From Streptomyces sp. NBC_01198 (GTDB taxonomy: Bacteria > Actinomycetota > Actinomycetes > Streptomycetales > Streptomycetaceae), in assembly GCF_036010485.1 (NCBI RefSeq), contig NZ_CP108568.1, positions 5,232,501 to 5,296,500 on the forward strand: 64,000 bases of DNA, given 5' to 3'. How positions within the stretch are numbered: position 1 is the stretch's first letter; every line of letters begins with the position of its first letter. Under the pieces are notes generated by a model. The model saw nothing but the letters and a program-made list of their open reading frames with translations, made no database searches and had not been told where the DNA came from. A program made the position numbers and the translations under genes. Shown piece by piece: positions 30,449 to 39,000 of the stretch.

Positions 30449-31512
30449 GACGAGATCTGCACCTTGCTGTGGTCGCCGAGTACGAGCCGGTGGGCGGCGG
30501 GGGTGCGCTGGCCGGGCGTCACCTCGACCTTGCGGCCGATCAGCGACGCCTCGATCCGCCGCACCCCCAGGATGGAGGAGCCGGGCAGCACGATGGAGAA
30601 CTCGATCTCGCTGTCCCGCAGCACGCAGTCCGCGCCGATCGAGGTGAACGGGCCGACGTAGCAGCCGTCCACGACCGTGCCGGGGCCGATCATCGCCGGG
30701 CCGACGATGCGCGACCCGGTGATCCTGGCGCCCGCGCCGACGCTGACCCGGCCGACCAGCTCGCTGGCCGCGTCGACGTCGCCGTGCACCCCGCGCTCGA
30801 CGGTCTCCAGCACCGAGCGGTTCACCTCCAGCATGTCGGTGACGTTGCCGGTGTCCTTCCAGTAGCCGTCGATCACCGTGGATTCGACGTCCATGCCGCG
30901 GTCGATGAGCCACTGGATGGCGTCGGTGATCTCCAGCTCGCCGCGCCCCGAGGGCTTGATCGCGCGGACCGCGTCGTGGACGGCGGCCGAGAAGAGGTAG
31001 ACGCCGACCAGGACCAGGTCGCCGCGCGGCACGGCCGGCTTCTCCTGCAGGCCGGTCACCCGGCCCCGCGCGTCCAGCTCCGCCACGCCGAAGTCCGACG
31101 GGTTCGGCACCCGCGTCAGCAGCAGCTGCGCGGCGGGGCGGTGCGCGCGGAAGGCGGCGACGTGGTCGCCGATGCCGCCGACGATGAAGTTGTCGCCCAG
31201 ATACATCACGAAGTCCTCGTCGCCCAGGAAGTCCCGTGCGATCAGCACCGCGTGGGCCAGCCCGAGCGGCTGCTCCTGCCGGATGTACGTGACGCGTACG
31301 CCGTGCGCGGAGCCGTCGCCGACCGCCGCCATGATCTCCGCGGCGGTGTCGCCGACGACGATGCCGACGTCCTCGATCCCGCAGTCGGCGATCGCCTCTA
31401 GCCCGTAGAAGAGCACGGGCTTGTTCGCGACCGGCACGAGCTGCTTCGCGGAGGTGTGGGTGATCGGGCGCAGCCGGGTGCCGGAGCCGCCGGCCAGCAC
31501 CAGGGCCTTCAC
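30445..31512 (-). CDS. rmlA: Glucose-1-phosphate thymidylyltransferase, long form
   Basis: 355 residues. The nucleotidyltransferase domain starts MKALVLAGGSGTRLRPITHT and includes YLGDNF, EKP and IDGYWKDTGNVTDML. Residues from about 240 to 340 contain hexapeptide-like repeats (VSVGAGARITGSRIVGPAMI) forming a left-handed beta helix. This makes it the long StrD-like type common in Streptomyces, not the 290-residue RmlA. It makes dTDP-glucose from glucose-1-phosphate and dTTP. The GTG start at 31512 overlaps the methyltransferase stop by four bases. Confidence 0.93.
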   Translation of the reverse strand: MKALVLAGGSGTRLRPITHTSAKQLVPVANKPVLFYGLEAIADCGIEDVGIVVGDTAAEIMAAVGDGSAHGVRVTYIRQEQPLGLAHAVLIARDFLGDEDFVMYLGDNFIVGGIGDHVAAFRAHRPAAQLLLTRVPNPSDFGVAELDARGRVTGLQEKPAVPRGDLVLVGVYLFSAAVHDAVRAIKPSGRGELEITDAIQWLIDRGMDVESTVIDGYWKDTGNVTDMLEVNRSVLETVERGVHGDVDAASELVGRVSVGAGARITGSRIVGPAMIGPGTVVDGCYVGPFTSIGADCVLRDSEIEFSIVLPGSSILGVRRIEASLIGRKVEVTPGQRTPAAHRLVLGDHSKVQISS

Positions 31513-32090
31513 GCCTGCCGCCGGGGGGCGGTGGAGACCAGCACGAACTCGTTGTGCCGGAAGAGCCGTCCGGCCGCGCGCGGCAGCGGGAAGGAGTACG
31601 CCCTGCGGACGTCGAGCCCGGCGGCCCGCGCCTCCTCGGTCAGCTCCGCGAAGCCGACGAAGCGCACGTGGGTCGCGTCGCTGGCGAAGCCGGCCTCCTG
31701 CGGGGTGATCAGCACCGCCCGGCCGCCCGGCCGCACGTAGGGCAGATACCTGGCGAGCAGCGCCGACGCCTTCGCCGCGTCCAGGTGTTCGAGGACGTGC
31801 GCGCACAGCAGGCTGTCGAAGGAACCGGGAGCGCAGTCGGTCGCGGCGAACTCCTCCGGGGTGTACGCGGTCAGGCCGCGGGCGCGGGCGGCGGCGACCG
31901 AGTGCTCGTTGTGGTCCACGCCGACGCTGCCGGGGGCGCAGTGCCGCAGGTTGCGGCCCACACCGCAGCCGACGTCCAGCACCCTGCCGAGGCGCAGCCG
32001 GCGCAGATTCCAGCGGTAGGGCGCCTGCGTCGGCAGCACCCGCCGGGCCAGCAGGCGGGCGGTGTAGTCGGGTGAGGCGGTGTCGGACAT
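31509..32090 (-). CDS. SAM-dependent methyltransferase, internal-start form of the fused frame
   Basis: 193 residues if translated from the ATG at 32090. This start has GAAAGG eight bases upstream, a good ribosome site, so a separate product is likely even if read-through also occurs. Motif I is VLDVGCGVGRN (38-48), a motif II-like VGVDHNEHSVAAAR follows, and then LLCAHVLEHLD and GGRAVLITPQEAGF, typical of Methyltransf_11/23 proteins. It may methylate a glycan or lipid intermediate of the locus; the acceptor is unknown. Its stop overlaps the rmlA start (GTGA). Confidence 0.78.
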   Translation of the reverse strand: MSDTASPDYTARLLARRVLPTQAPYRWNLRRLRLGRVLDVGCGVGRNLRHCAPGSVGVDHNEHSVAAARARGLTAYTPEEFAATDCAPGSFDSLLCAHVLEHLDAAKASALLARYLPYVRPGGRAVLITPQEAGFASDATHVRFVGFAELTEEARAAGLDVRRAYSFPLPRAAGRLFRHNEFVLVSTAPRRQA

Positions 32091-33698
32091 CGGTGTGCCT
32101 TTCGCGGGTGTCTCAGGTCTGAGCGTACGGATCAGGCGGGCGGCGAGCAGGGCGGCGGCGGTCCAGGAGCCGAGCGCGTAGGCCGCCTCGACGCGCGGAC
32201 CCGGGGGTCCTGGCAGGGCCACCGCGGCCGCTGTCACGGCCGTGCCCGCCGCCCAGGCCAGCGCCTGCCGGCGGTGGCCGCCGGTCGCGAGGGTGCCGTT
32301 GCCGAGCAGGAACGCCACCAGGTAGCCGGTGGTGCCGAGGCCCAGCGCGGCGAAGTCCAGCCGCCCCAGCACCGGCGGCGCCGCGAGCAGGTGCTCGGTC
32401 ACCCAGGGGCCGGCCAGCGCGGCCGGCACCGTGCACACCACCCCGAGCGCCGCCATGCCCCCGGCGCTGCGCCGCACCCCCCGGGCGACTCCCGCCCGGT
32501 CGCCGAGCTGCTGGCGGACGGTCAGCTCCCGCAGCAGGCCCGCCTGCAGCGCGCCGACCGCGAACTGCGGCACGCGTACCAGGGTCAGCGCGCACAACAG
32601 CGCGGTCACCAGCGCCGCGTCCCCGGGCGCCAGCCCCTTGGCCCCGAGCACCGGAGCGTTCGCCAGCACCTGCGCGAAGACGGCCCCCGCGACGAGCGCG
32701 CCCAGCCCGCGCCCGATCTCCCCGGCCCCGACGGGCGCGACGGCGGCCGCCCCGCCCACGGCCCCAGATCCGCCCGGGCCTGCGGTGGCCGGTACGGCGG
32801 TGGCTGCGGCGGGCAGGGTCGCGGGCCCGCCCGGGCCTGCGGTGGCCGGTACGGTCGCGGCGTCGTGCGGGCCTGAGGCGGCCGGTACGGCGGCGGGGAC
32901 GAGCGAGGGGTCGGACCGGGCTTCGGGGCGGAAGTGGGCGGTGGTTGCCGCGAGTACGGTCGCCCGGCGGCGAGACGCCTTGCGGGCGGCGTGCCACCGG
33001 CGGGAGGCGGCGTGCCGCCCGTCGTCCGGGGCGGGCGGCACGCCGATGCCGTCGCCCCGGGCGGACCGGCCCGGCTCGGCGGTGGTCGCGCGGCACGCGT
33101 GGCGGGCGGCCGGGAGGAAGGGGAGGCAGGCCAGCAGCGGGCAGGCGGTGAGGATCAGGGCGAAGGCGGCGGGGGAGTGCGAGCCGGTGAGCAGCAGGGC
33201 GGCGGCCGCGCCGAGGCGGAGGGCGCCGTCCAGGGTCAGCTGTCCGGCGTAGGCGGTGAAGCGGGCGTGGCCGGCCAGCAGGCCGCGCAGCGTATGCGCG
33301 GCGGCGAGCGCGGACAGGGCGCCGGCCAGCGGCCATAGCAGCCCGGCGTCGCCGTCGAAGGCGAGCCGGACCAGCGGGCGGTGGGCCGCCATGAGCAGCA
33401 GGACCGCACCGGCGAGCAGCCCCGCGGCCACCGCCACGCCCCGCCGCAGCAGCGGCCCGGTCCCGGCGCCGCCGGCCACCCGGGCGGCCACCGTACGGGT
33501 CAGCTCCTGCTCCAGCGGGAAGAACAGCCCGATCCCGACCGAGAAGGCCACCGCCCACACCACCGCCAGCCCGGCCATCCCCGCGGTGTCCAGGGCGCGC
33601 CCGGACAGCGCCAGATGCCCGTAGGCCCCGGCGGCGTTGACGATCATCCCGACCCCGACCGCCCCGGTCCCGCGCGGCACCACCCGGCCGCCCTTCAC
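31509..33698 (-). CDS. Polysaccharide flippase (MOP superfamily-like) continuous with a SAM methyltransferase
   Basis: 729 residues in one frame with no stop between two recognisable parts. Residues 1 to about 530 are a multi-span membrane protein with the organisation of Wzx/MviN-like flippases: FFPLEQELTRTVAARVAGG in the first third, then a second bundle of spans from about 345 on. The two halves are separated by an Ala/Pro/Gly-rich loop of about 130 residues with internal repeats. Residues 537-729 are a class I methyltransferase (VLDVGCGVGRNLRH). The GTG at 33698 overlaps the preceding glycosyltransferase stop. Either a real fusion or two proteins with a lost stop; a +/-1 shift near the end of the flippase would give a TGA at 32113. 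The flippase role for lipid-linked glycan is inferred from fold and context. Confidence 0.72.
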   Translation of the reverse strand: MKGGRVVPRGTGAVGVGMIVNAAGAYGHLALSGRALDTAGMAGLAVVWAVAFSVGIGLFFPLEQELTRTVAARVAGGAGTGPLLRRGVAVAAGLLAGAVLLLMAAHRPLVRLAFDGDAGLLWPLAGALSALAAAHTLRGLLAGHARFTAYAGQLTLDGALRLGAAAALLLTGSHSPAAFALILTACPLLACLPFLPAARHACRATTAEPGRSARGDGIGVPPAPDDGRHAASRRWHAARKASRRRATVLAATTAHFRPEARSDPSLVPAAVPAASGPHDAATVPATAGPGGPATLPAAATAVPATAGPGGSGAVGGAAAVAPVGAGEIGRGLGALVAGAVFAQVLANAPVLGAKGLAPGDAALVTALLCALTLVRVPQFAVGALQAGLLRELTVRQQLGDRAGVARGVRRSAGGMAALGVVCTVPAALAGPWVTEHLLAAPPVLGRLDFAALGLGTTGYLVAFLLGNGTLATGGHRRQALAWAAGTAVTAAAVALPGPPGPRVEAAYALGSWTAAALLAARLIRTLRPETPAKGTPMSDTASPDYTARLLARRVLPTQAPYRWNLRRLRLGRVLDVGCGVGRNLRHCAPGSVGVDHNEHSVAAARARGLTAYTPEEFAATDCAPGSFDSLLCAHVLEHLDAAKASALLARYLPYVRPGGRAVLITPQEAGFASDATHVRFVGFAELTEEARAAGLDVRRAYSFPLPRAAGRLFRHNEFVLVSTAPRRQA
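32771..32890. repeat. Direct repeats within the flippase loop coding sequence
   Basis: A 27-base sequence beginning CGCCCGGGCCTGCGGTGGCC occurs at 32771-32797 and again at 32828-32854 (57 bases apart, a multiple of three). A degenerate third copy lies at about 32866-32890. They encode the PATAGPGG-type repeats of the central loop. Confidence 0.85.
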
Positions 33699-34690
33699 CC
33701 GCCGGCCCCCGGCAGCCGGACGGCAGCCGAGGATCCGCCCGTACCGGGCGTGCCGCCGTGCGGCGCGGCCGCCGCGGCGGAATCCGCCAGCGGCACGCGG
33801 CGGGCGAAGGCGTGCTGGAGGAGGGCGGACGTGGCGCGGGGGGAGGAGGCGGCGGCGGGGAGGAGGGTGAGCGCGTGCAGCCGGGACGACCAGTGGTGGC
33901 GGGCGGTACGGGCGCCGCGCGGCCAGCCGTGGGCGGCCAGGCGCGCGGAGGTGGTGAGGAAGAAGCGACGGGCCTCGTCGAAGCGGGCGCCGGTCACCGC
34001 CTGCGCGGCGGACGCGCTGACCGCGTGGCGGCGGTAGCGGAAGCAGACCTCGGGGTCGGTGGCGAGCAGGCCGCCGTCGAGCAGCAGGTCGACGACGACC
34101 GCCAGGTCCTGGATGACGCCGAGGTCGGCGCGGAAGGGGTGGGCCCGCAGCGCGTCGGTGCGCCAGCACACCGAGGGGAAGTACAGCCAGTTGCCGCGCA
34201 GCAGGCTGACCGCCAGGTCCTCGCCGCCGAGCAGCGCGGGCCCGGAGCGGATGCCGGCCGGCGCGTAGATCCGCGTCTTCGCCGTGTCGACCAGCGTGCC
34301 GCAGGGCCGCCCGGCCGCGTCGACCACCTGGACGCCGGGCTGCACCATCACCGCGTCGGGGCTGCGCCGCAGCGCCCGCCGCACGGTCCGCAGGTAGCCG
34401 GGCAGCATCAGGTCGTCGCAGCCCATCAGGACGACGTGCGGCGCCCGGGTGAGCTCCACGCAGCGGTTGAAGTTCCCGGTCACGCCCAGATTGCGCGGGT
34501 TGCGCAGATAGCTCACCCGGGGGTCGCCGAGCGCCGCGAACCACTCGGGCACCCCCGGCTCGCACCCGTCGTCCACCACCGTCAGACGCCAGTCGTCGCC
34601 GTCCTGCGCCTGCACGCTGCGGACCGCGGCCTGCAGCAGCGGCACGTCGCCGTAGTGCGGGATCATCACGTCGAAGGCGACCGCGTTCAC
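33695..34690 (-). CDS. Family 2 glycosyltransferase
   Basis: 331 residues. A GT-A domain at about 5-230 has FDVMIPHYGD at the start, VVDDG at 38-42, NPRNLGVTGNFNRC and a DxD-type GCDDLML. A RYRRHAVSAS segment follows, as in GT2 enzymes that process surface polysaccharides. The C-terminal part (about 235-331) is helical then Ala/Gly-rich. It transfers an unknown sugar, plausibly rhamnose given the neighbours. The GTG at 34690 overlaps the upstream gene's stop, and its own stop overlaps the flippase start, both as GTGA. Confidence 0.88.
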   Translation of the reverse strand: MNAVAFDVMIPHYGDVPLLQAAVRSVQAQDGDDWRLTVVDDGCEPGVPEWFAALGDPRVSYLRNPRNLGVTGNFNRCVELTRAPHVVLMGCDDLMLPGYLRTVRRALRRSPDAVMVQPGVQVVDAAGRPCGTLVDTAKTRIYAPAGIRSGPALLGGEDLAVSLLRGNWLYFPSVCWRTDALRAHPFRADLGVIQDLAVVVDLLLDGGLLATDPEVCFRYRRHAVSASAAQAVTGARFDEARRFFLTTSARLAAHGWPRGARTARHHWSSRLHALTLLPAAASSPRATSALLQHAFARRVPLADSAAAAAPHGGTPGTGGSSAAVRLPGAGG

Positions 34691-35535
34691 CGGGCCACCC
34701 CCGCGGGCTCGGCCGGCTCCGGCACCCGGGCGGCCGCCGCGGCCTCGGTGCGCTGCGGTGCCGGGACCCGGCGGGTCAGGGCGAGCAGCAGCACCAGCGC
34801 CGTCCTGGCCAGGTAGACCAGCGCGCGGGCCGACGACTGGCTGGGCGCGCCGGTGGTGCGCGGCCGCATGGCGACCGCCACCTGCCGCACCTGGTAGCCG
34901 CGGCGCAGGGCACCGACCATGCTCTCGACGGTGTCGCCCAGATACTCCGCCGGATACCAGCGGGCGAAGAAGGCGATCATGTCGCGGTTGCAGGCCCGGA
35001 AGCCGGAGGTGGAGTCGGTCAGCCGGGTGCCCGCCATGCGGGAAAGCACCAGCGACAGCATCCGCATCGACCAGCGGCGCGGGCCGCGTACCCGGTAGTC
35101 GCCCACGCCCGCGAACCGCGCGCCGACCACCAGGTCGGCGGTGTCGAGCGCGGCCAGCAGCGCGGGGACGTACCCCGGGTCGTGCTGGCCGTCGGCGTCG
35201 ACCTGTACGGCGGCGTCGTAGCCGTGGTCCAGGGCGTAGCGGTAGCCGGTGCGCATGGCGCCGCCGACACCGAGGTTGTACGGCAGCCGGGCCACCCGGG
35301 CGCCGGTCGCGCGGGCGGTCTGGGCGGTGCGGTCGGTCGAGCCGTCGTCCACCACCAGGACGTCGGCGGCCGGGACCGCGGCCCGCAGCTCCGCGAGCAC
35401 CGCGGCCAGGCCGTCCGCCTCGTTCCAGGCCGGCACGATCACCAGCACCCGCCACCGGCCCGCGCCCGCGCCCGCCGTCCCGCCGGGGCCCGCGCCCACG
35501 TCCGCGATGCCGCCGGGGCCCGCGCCCGGCGTCAT
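34687..35535 (-). CDS. Polyprenyl-phosphate glycosyltransferase (DPM1/GT2 type)
   Basis: 282 residues. A Gly/Ala-rich N-terminal arm (1-27) with GAGPGG repeats is followed by a GT2 domain: VLVIVPAWNEADGL, VVDDGSTDRT (61-70), NLGVGGAMRTGYRYA and QVDADGQHDP (111-120), then STSGFRACNRDM. This is the pattern of enzymes that load a sugar onto undecaprenyl or decaprenyl phosphate. It has only one weak hydrophobic segment near the C terminus (LVYLARTALVLLLAL). The adjacent DUF2304 protein is a frequent partner of such enzymes. The ATG at 35535 overlaps the DUF2304 stop (ATGA). Confidence 0.88.
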   Translation of the reverse strand: MTPGAGPGGIADVGAGPGGTAGAGAGRWRVLVIVPAWNEADGLAAVLAELRAAVPAADVLVVDDGSTDRTAQTARATGARVARLPYNLGVGGAMRTGYRYALDHGYDAAVQVDADGQHDPGYVPALLAALDTADLVVGARFAGVGDYRVRGPRRWSMRMLSLVLSRMAGTRLTDSTSGFRACNRDMIAFFARWYPAEYLGDTVESMVGALRRGYQVRQVAVAMRPRTTGAPSQSSARALVYLARTALVLLLALTRRVPAPQRTEAAAAARVPEPAEPAGVAR

Positions 35536-35915
35536 CCGGCGCCGCCCTCCGTGCGGCGGGCGGCCACCGTCGGCGGTCGGTGCTGCTCCTCCAGCGCGGT
35601 CCTGATCAGCGCGATCTCCTCGGCCAGCGTCCGGGTCTCCTCCTCCAGCCGGCTGGACTCCCAGCTCAGGTGCAGGCACACCAGCAACAGCAGGACGATC
35701 CCGGCGAAGAGCACCAGGCTGGCGCCGGACACGATGCCGAGGCCGCGCGCCAGCGAGTCGAGCATCTGCGGGAAGAGCCCCAGTGGTACCACCGCGGAGC
35801 CCACCGCGAGCCACAGCGCCGCGTACTTCTCCCGCAGCTGGTGCCGGCGCAGCAGCTCCAGGATGCAGGCCAGCAGGGCCAGTCCGGTGAGCGAGGTGAC
35901 CACGGACAGGTGCAC
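35532..35915 (-). CDS. DUF2304 small membrane protein
   Basis: 127 residues with three hydrophobic segments (about 5-20, 33-50, 62-84), the motif REKYAALWLAVG in the first cytoplasmic loop, and a charged coiled-coil-like tail (ESSRLEEETRTLAEEIALI). The size and layout are those of DUF2304, commonly next to DPM1-like glycosyltransferases, where an accessory or flipping role has been proposed but not shown. The GTG at 35915 has GGAGG eight bases upstream. It is the first of the tightly overlapping genes that end with rmlD, and starts 93 bases after the TagF-like gene at 36009. Confidence 0.87.
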   Translation of the reverse strand: MHLSVVTSLTGLALLACILELLRRHQLREKYAALWLAVGSAVVPLGLFPQMLDSLARGLGIVSGASLVLFAGIVLLLLVCLHLSWESSRLEEETRTLAEEIALIRTALEEQHRPPTVAARRTEGGAG

Positions 35916-36008
35916 GGTGAAGGCCTCCTGGGGGTCCTGCGGGAAGTGCGTTGCTGCGTCGTTCCGCTGTCGGGTGCCGCGTGCGGCCGGCCGGGCCGCC
36001 CCGTTTCA

Positions 36009-39000
36009 TCAGATGCGCGGTCCGCGCAGAATCAGGTCTGCCACGCGGGAGGCGGCGCGCCCGTCGTCCAGATGGCAGAAGGCCGCGCGGAAGGCGTCGT
36101 AGGCCGCGCCGTGCGGGGCGACCGCGGCGGCCGGGTCGCGCAGCGCGGCGATCAGCTCCGGCGTGGTCGACAGCAGCGGCCCGGGCGCCTGCGCCTCGAA
36201 GTCGTAGGTGAAGCCGCGCAGGGTGTCGCGCATGTGGGTGAGGTCGGGGGTGTACAGCAGGACCGGGCGGCCGGTGACGGCGAAGTCGGCGAGCAGCGAG
36301 GCGTAGTCGGTGACCAGGACGTCGGCGGCGAGCAGCAGTTCGGCCAGGTCGGGGTGGCCGGTCACGTCACGGACGAAGCCGCCGGCCGCCGGCACGGTGT
36401 CGGCGACCAGCGGGTGGGCGCGGACCAGCAGCACATGGGTGTCGCCGAGTTCCGCCTCCAGCGCGGCGAGGTCGGCGGCCAGGTGCAGCCGCTGGTGGCC
36501 GGCGTCGTACGCCTCGTCGTCGCGTACCGTCGGCGCGTAGAGCACGACCGTGCGCCCCGGTGGCAGGTCCAGCCGGTCGCGTACGTCCGCGGCGGCCTTG
36601 TCGCGGTCCTCGCCGCTGAGCGGGTCGGTGCGCGGCAGCCCGGTCTCGGCGACCTCGCCGGCGAAGGCCAGGGCGCGGCGCAGCACCGGGGTGCTCTGCG
36701 CGTTGGGCGACAGCAGGACGGTCCACTGGCCGCCGAGCAGCGGCTGCGGCCACATGTGGGTGAGGTCGGCGCACAGGGTGCCCGCCAGCTCCTGGCCGAA
36801 GCGCTTGACCGGGGTGCCGTGCCAGGTCTGCACCACGTGCTGCTCGTCCCGGCGGCGGAAGAAGGCCGGCAGGTGCGAGTTGGTGACGATGTGCCGGCTG
36901 CGGGCCAGCGCCTCGTACCAGCCGTGGCTGCCCAGCACCACGGACCGCGCGGCGGCCGGCACCGGCGTCGTCCGGTCGGCGACCACCCACACGTGGTCGA
37001 GCGCGGCCCCGCGCCGCACCAGTTCGTCGTGCACGGCGCGCGGCGAGTCGTCGCAGCGGCGGGCGTCGAAGCTGCTGTAGAGGACGGTGTCGGTGAGCTG
37101 GCGGCGGGCCAGCACCGGGTAGCGCCGCTCGCGCAGCAGCCGCTGCCGGTACGGCCCGCGGTCCGCGGCGGGGACGGCGGAGCCGGCGGCCACGAACAGG
37201 TGGTCGTGGAAGCGGCGGTCAAGCCGCACCGGCCGCTCCCCGTCGCTCACCGCGAGCTCGAGCGGCAGCCCGGGCATCGCGCTCGGCGCGACCCGCACGG
37301 GCGAGTCGGCCCCCGCGGCCCGCAGATGCAGATACCACCGCCCGGCGTGCGGCAGCGCCCCGACGTCGACGGACGCGGAGAACCGGCCTGGCTCCCCGTC
37401 GGTGACGGCCTCGGCCCCGGTCTCGGCGGCGTAGGTGCCGTGCCGCAGCATCAGCCGCACGCCCGCGCCGGGTGCTGCGGCCTGCTCGGGGAGCAGGCCG
37501 GCGACGAGTAGGCGGCCGTCCGGGGTGAAGGACACCCGGTCGGCGACGGCCTGCGGGGTGCGGTCGCGGAGCACCAGGTTGCCCGCCGCTGTGCCCTCGA
37601 CGGACAGTTCGCGGGCGGCGGGGGCGGCGAGCCGCTCGTCGGGCGGCAGCGCGTAGCGGCCGGCCGGCAGGTCGCGGTCCAGGCTGACCCGGGCCTTGCC
37701 GCCGTCGGGGAAGACGACCTCGGCCGTCCAGGTCGCGGTCGTCTCGGGGGCGACCTCCTTGGGCAGCCCGGTCATCGGCGGCCGCGCCCCGCCGAGGTCG
37801 GCGAGCACGACGTCGGCGCTCAGCGCCGTCCAGCCGTCGCAGGCGGCCCCCGCGGCGAGCGGGTAGTCGAAGGCGGCGCCCGTCGTCTGCTGGGTGAGCC
37901 GGGCGGCGACCGGCAGCGTACGGTCGCGGACCGCGAGGTCCAGGCGCAGCAGGCCGTCGCCGGACGGCCGGTGGGCGGTGAGGCGGCGGGTGACCGGCTC
38001 GACCGACAGGTGCAGCCGGCCGTCCTTGTACCAGGGCACCAGCCGGGTGTCGTCGTCCAGCGCGAAGGGCACCGGCGAGGATCCGGCGCCGGCCTCGGCG
38101 GCCCGCAGCGCGGCCGGGCGGACCGCGGAGCCGCCCGCCACCACGATGCCCAGCCGCCACTGCGCCGCCTTCCAGCCGCCGTCGGTACGCAGCCGGGCCG
38201 GGTCGATGGTGATCTCGAAACCGGACCAGTCGTAGCAGTGGCGTTCCTGCGTCTGCTCGTCGGTGACGTCGGCGACCTTCACCGTGCGCACCGGCAGCAG
38301 CAGCCTGCGCCGCCCGCAGGTGGCGACCGCGGTCTTCAGCGAGGAGCGCCGGGTGCGGGCGTCGACGTTGCGGATGTAGGCGAAGCCCTTGAGCACCAGC
38401 TTGCCGTCCCGCCACTCCAGGTCCCGCAGCCGGGCGACCACCGGCAGGTCGGTGGCGCCGGCCGCGGTCGCCGCCCGGGACAGCCTCACCGGCGAGCCGT
38501 CGACGCCGACGACGACGGCCCGCTTGCGCAGCGGCAGCCCGGCCAGGTCGAAGACGGTACGGCCGCCGTGCCGTTCGTGGCGCAGCACGGTCAGCAGGTC
38601 GTCGAGCCTGCCCTCTCGGATCAGCTCCCAGCGCAGCCGCAGCTCCACCGGCAGCCCCGGGTAGAGCGTGGGGTCGACGCGGCTGAGGTAGTCGCCGACG
38701 CGGTCCATGAAGACCTGGTGGTATTCGGGGCCCGCCATCGGCAGCGCCTCGATGAAGTAGAGCAGGTCGTCGGTGAGCACCGACCGGTCGTAGTCGCGCT
38801 TGTGCCTGCTCCAGCGGGTGTTGGCCGGTTCCGCGAGGAACCGCGAGACCCCGTCCACGGCCGCGATCCGGTCCCGCACGCCCCGGACGTCGGTGCGCCG
38901 GCGGGTGATCGAGCCCTCCCTGATGCGCCAGTAGTACACGTGCTCGTGCAGCACGTCGACGGCGTCGGCCAGGAAGTGCGCCGGGATGGTCAGCGGGGTG

